Shown here in pieces: positions 5,485 to 6,646 of a stretch of 6,646 bases of DNA. The stretch is from Anaerolineae bacterium CG2_30_58_95 (GTDB lineage: Bacteria; Chloroflexota; Anaerolineae; Anaerolineales; Villigracilaceae): positions 1-6,646 of the forward strand of contig MNXK01000171.1 in the NCBI GenBank assembly GCA_001872165.1, in the 5' to 3' direction. The translations under genes and the position numbers were made by a program. Each line of letters opens with the position of its first letter. Within the stretch, counting starts at the first letter, position 1. A model generated the notes under the pieces. The model was given only the letters and a program-made list of their open reading frames with translations, searched no databases and had not been told where the DNA came from.

Positions 5485-5711
5485 AAATTCAATAATGTTT
5501 CAGGGGACACGCCGCGCCGTCGGGCAATAGAGTGAAGCCGCGCCGAAAGGTCAGCATCCAAAGAATAGAACATAACCTCCGATCTGATATCAAACTCGGC
5601 ATCCACAGCATAAGTTTGATCCCAATAATCGGCGATCTCGTGAGAATCCCAAAACTCCCCTATTTCCTTGTAAGATCGCGCATTTGAGATGGAAGTTTTA
5701 CCTTTGCTCAT
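5445..5711 (-). CDS. CopG/BrnA-like ribbon-helix-helix antitoxin
   Basis: 88 residues from ATG 5711 (ribosome site GGAG 5 nt upstream, inside the toxin gene). The N-terminus carries KEIGEFWDSHEIADYWDQT (about 15-33), the FWDxHxxADY signature seen in CopG-type antitoxins paired with BrnT-like toxins. Residues about 45-82 (EVMFYSLDADLSARLHSIAR and on) fit a ribbon-helix-helix: a short strand, a helix, the turn RGVSPETL and a second helix. It would bind the toxin and repress its own operon through operator palindromes. It overlaps the toxin by 14 bp and prmC by 40 bp. In the brnTA arrangement the toxin comes first, as here. Start and frame are well supported; the family name is from recognition of motifs only. 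Confidence 0.82.
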   Translation of the reverse strand: MSKGKTSISNARSYKEIGEFWDSHEIADYWDQTYAVDAEFDIRSEVMFYSLDADLSARLHSIARRRGVSPETLLNLWVQEKLQSEISS

Positions 5712-5982
5712 ATTTTCTCCGTTCGGCGCGGCTCATATTTCGCGCGGACAAGATTAAAGCCCGTCCGTCTCTTTTGAGAACAAAGAAGACAATCAGATAC
5801 CGGCCACCATCTGTTAATCCCAGTGCCGCATAAACGTTTTCGCCGGAACGATGTCCCTTCTCTACAAAGCGTACGTGGGGTTTATTTCCAAAAATCTCTC
5901 TAACATCCTGTTGCCGGACATTGTGCTTACTTTCCAGTTTTTCGACAATGTCTTCGAACCAGATGAAACCAGTAACTTTCAA
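5698..5982 (-). CDS. BrnT-like ribonuclease toxin
   Basis: 94 residues from TTG 5982, chosen because GGAG (5993-5990) lies 7 nt upstream and the length and N-terminus then match BrnT (about 90-95 residues). The longest open frame starts at 6117, but its first 45 residues come from repeat-like and leader DNA. The body FIWFEDIVEKLESKHNVRQQ, then VREIFGNKP, a central strand RYLIVFFVLK (61-70) and the C-terminal LILSARNMSRAERRKYEQR (76-94) carry the BrnT hallmark: the [IL]SAR block followed by ERRxYE. BrnT toxins are RelE-fold, ribosome-independent RNases inhibited by a CopG-like antitoxin. The gene overlaps the antitoxin by 14 bp and is preceded by a plausible promoter and operator. Confidence 0.85.
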   Translation of the reverse strand: MKVTGFIWFEDIVEKLESKHNVRQQDVREIFGNKPHVRFVEKGHRSGENVYAALGLTDGGRYLIVFFVLKRDGRALILSARNMSRAERRKYEQR

Positions 5983-6027
5983 AGAATTTCTCCAGCGGTC
6001 AGCGAAGGGGCAACAATTTCCTCTCTG

Positions 6028-6050
6028 ATTATACAACGGAACTTTTCCGT
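6028..6050 (-). promoter_or_regulatory. Candidate promoter and operator of the toxin-antitoxin operon
   Basis: On minus a perfect TATAAT (6033-6028) lies 46 bp upstream of the toxin start. Immediately upstream is the 15-bp palindrome ACGGAActtTTCCGT (6036-6050, 6-bp arms), which would sit in the spacer of that promoter. No good -35 is seen at 17 bp. An operator overlapping the promoter fits the autorepression known for toxin-antitoxin operons. Confidence 0.5.
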
Positions 6051-6075
6051 CGTGGCAGTCGTCTTTTCTATAATT

Positions 6076-6115
6076 CACCCCTGCACCTCTGCACCCTTGC
6101 TCCCCTGCTCCCCTC
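6076..6115. repeat. Five imperfect tandem 8-mers
   Basis: The units are CACCCCTG, CACCTCTG, CACCCTTG, CTCCCCTG and CTCCCCTC, end to end. They sit between the leader of the toxin operon and the start of the plus-strand fragment, at the likely boundary of that truncated gene. Confidence 0.8.
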
Positions 6116-6134
6116 ATACCTCGTTACAGAAAAC

Positions 6135-6646
6135 ATGCCGCTGGGCGCAGCCGAACAGCAACGCATCGCCAACGAACAGTATTCCCAACTGGCAACTGCT
6201 CCCGCCGCTCCGGCTTACGGTGCAACTGCGGTACAAAAAGCCTCTGACCAGGGCGCGCTGGCTGGAGCCGAATCCGCCGCGCCGCCCTCTGCTGAAGCCG
6301 CCGACCGGGTGAAAATCGTCGGCGCGCGGACATTCGTCCTGAGCGATGGTGTCTGGGTGGACACAGCCTTCGACCCCGATGCCATGCAAACCACGAAAGT
6401 CGCCTTCCTCTCAGATGACTACTTCGCCCTGGCCGATTCCCGCCCCGAACTGGCGGCTGCCTTCGCCCTCGGCTCGCGCGTTATCGCCCTTGCGGACGGT
6501 GTGGCCTACGAGGTGGTAGACAGCAACGCGCCCACCGGGCCGATCCAGATCCCGCCCACGATCACGCCGGAAACGTCCGCATCCCCGACTACGCCAGGCG
6601 CATCCTCCCCCACCAGTTCTGCGCCCTGCGCGGCAAGTATATTACC
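6135..6646 (+). CDS. C-terminal fragment resembling a VIT/von Willebrand factor A-type surface protein
   Basis: 170 codons open to the right edge from ATG 6135. The frame is open back to TAA 5973-5975 without another ATG, GTG or TTG. There is no ribosome site and no signal peptide. Residues 1-20 read MPLGAAEQQRIANEQYSQLA, followed by an Ala-rich linker, then VGARTFVLSDGVWVDTAFDP (62-81), FLSDDYFALADSRPELAAAF (91-110) and RVIALADGVAYEVV (115-128), and from about 133 a Pro/Thr/Ser-rich stretch. I recall this block from the C-termini of long VIT/vWA-domain proteins of Chloroflexota; I cannot verify this. If right, several hundred N-terminal residues, including the metal-binding vWA domain, are missing, and this is a 5'-truncated gene cut near the 8-mer repeat. 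It is the only plus-strand gene in the window. It may instead be a short independent protein. Confidence 0.6.
   Translation, partial: MPLGAAEQQRIANEQYSQLATAPAAPAYGATAVQKASDQGALAGAESAAPPSAEAADRVKIVGARTFVLSDGVWVDTAFDPDAMQTTKVAFLSDDYFALADSRPELAAAFALGSRVIALADGVAYEVVDSNAPTGPIQIPPTITPETSASPTTPGASSPTSSAPCAASIL

Noticed and set aside
5698..6117. Toxin start at 6117 giving 139 residues
   Set aside because: The extra N-terminus is encoded by the C-rich 8-mer repeat and the promoter region; TTG 5982 has a proper ribosome site and family length.
5851..6312. 153-codon plus-strand frame across the toxin and right flank
   Set aside because: Antisense to the toxin in its first part and in a different frame from the vWA-like fragment in its second; low-complexity composition.

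Overview
The window looks like a bacterial chromosome, most likely a member of the Chloroflexota (Anaerolineae-like). This rests on the style of the von Willebrand-type C-terminal fragment at the right edge, the many small palindromic intergenic repeats and the moderately high GC. It is an inference from recalled protein flavour, not a search result. All intact genes read leftward on the minus strand; only the fragment at the far right reads on plus.

In transcription order (right to left) the minus strand carries: a BrnT-like toxin with a TTG start (5982-5698); a CopG/BrnA-like antitoxin overlapping it by 14 bp (5711-5445); the release-factor glutamine methyltransferase prmC (5484-4543), which overlaps the antitoxin by 40 bp; a very small Cys/Gly/Asn-rich peptide gene with an exceptionally strong ribosome binding site (4347-4246); a 12-bp stem-loop; a short damaged-looking small reading frame; an ABC transporter ATPase (4053-3095, apparently frameshifted near its start); an ABC-2 permease (3111-2365); a radical SAM/SPASM-type maturase (2368-950); a truncated second copy of the prmC 3' end (about 940-755); a palindrome-rich spacer; and threonylcarbamoyl-AMP synthase tsaC/sua5 (581 to beyond the left edge).

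The main find is the 950-4347 block. Peptide, ABC ATPase, permease and radical SAM/SPASM enzyme form a self-contained candidate RiPP (ribosomally made, post-translationally modified peptide) pathway. The 33-residue precursor has three Cys near its C-terminus (C20, C26, C29) in a Gly/Asn/Ala-rich core, suitable for thioether-type crosslinking. The transporter genes are translationally coupled to the enzyme (ATGA overlap). The precursor ORF is only 102 nt and is easily missed by gene callers.

The second find is how the block sits in the chromosome. prmC and tsaC are commonly neighbours. Here they are separated by the RiPP block, and a diverged (about 79% identical by hand count), truncated copy of the prmC 3' end lies between the block and tsaC. 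This looks like insertion of the block at prmC, with either a replacement 3' end or a whole replacement prmC. prmC also carries an in-frame 75-bp palindromic insert, a toxin-antitoxin pair overlapping its 5' end and, beyond that, a truncated gene flanked by an 8-bp tandem repeat. The locus therefore looks like a hotspot.
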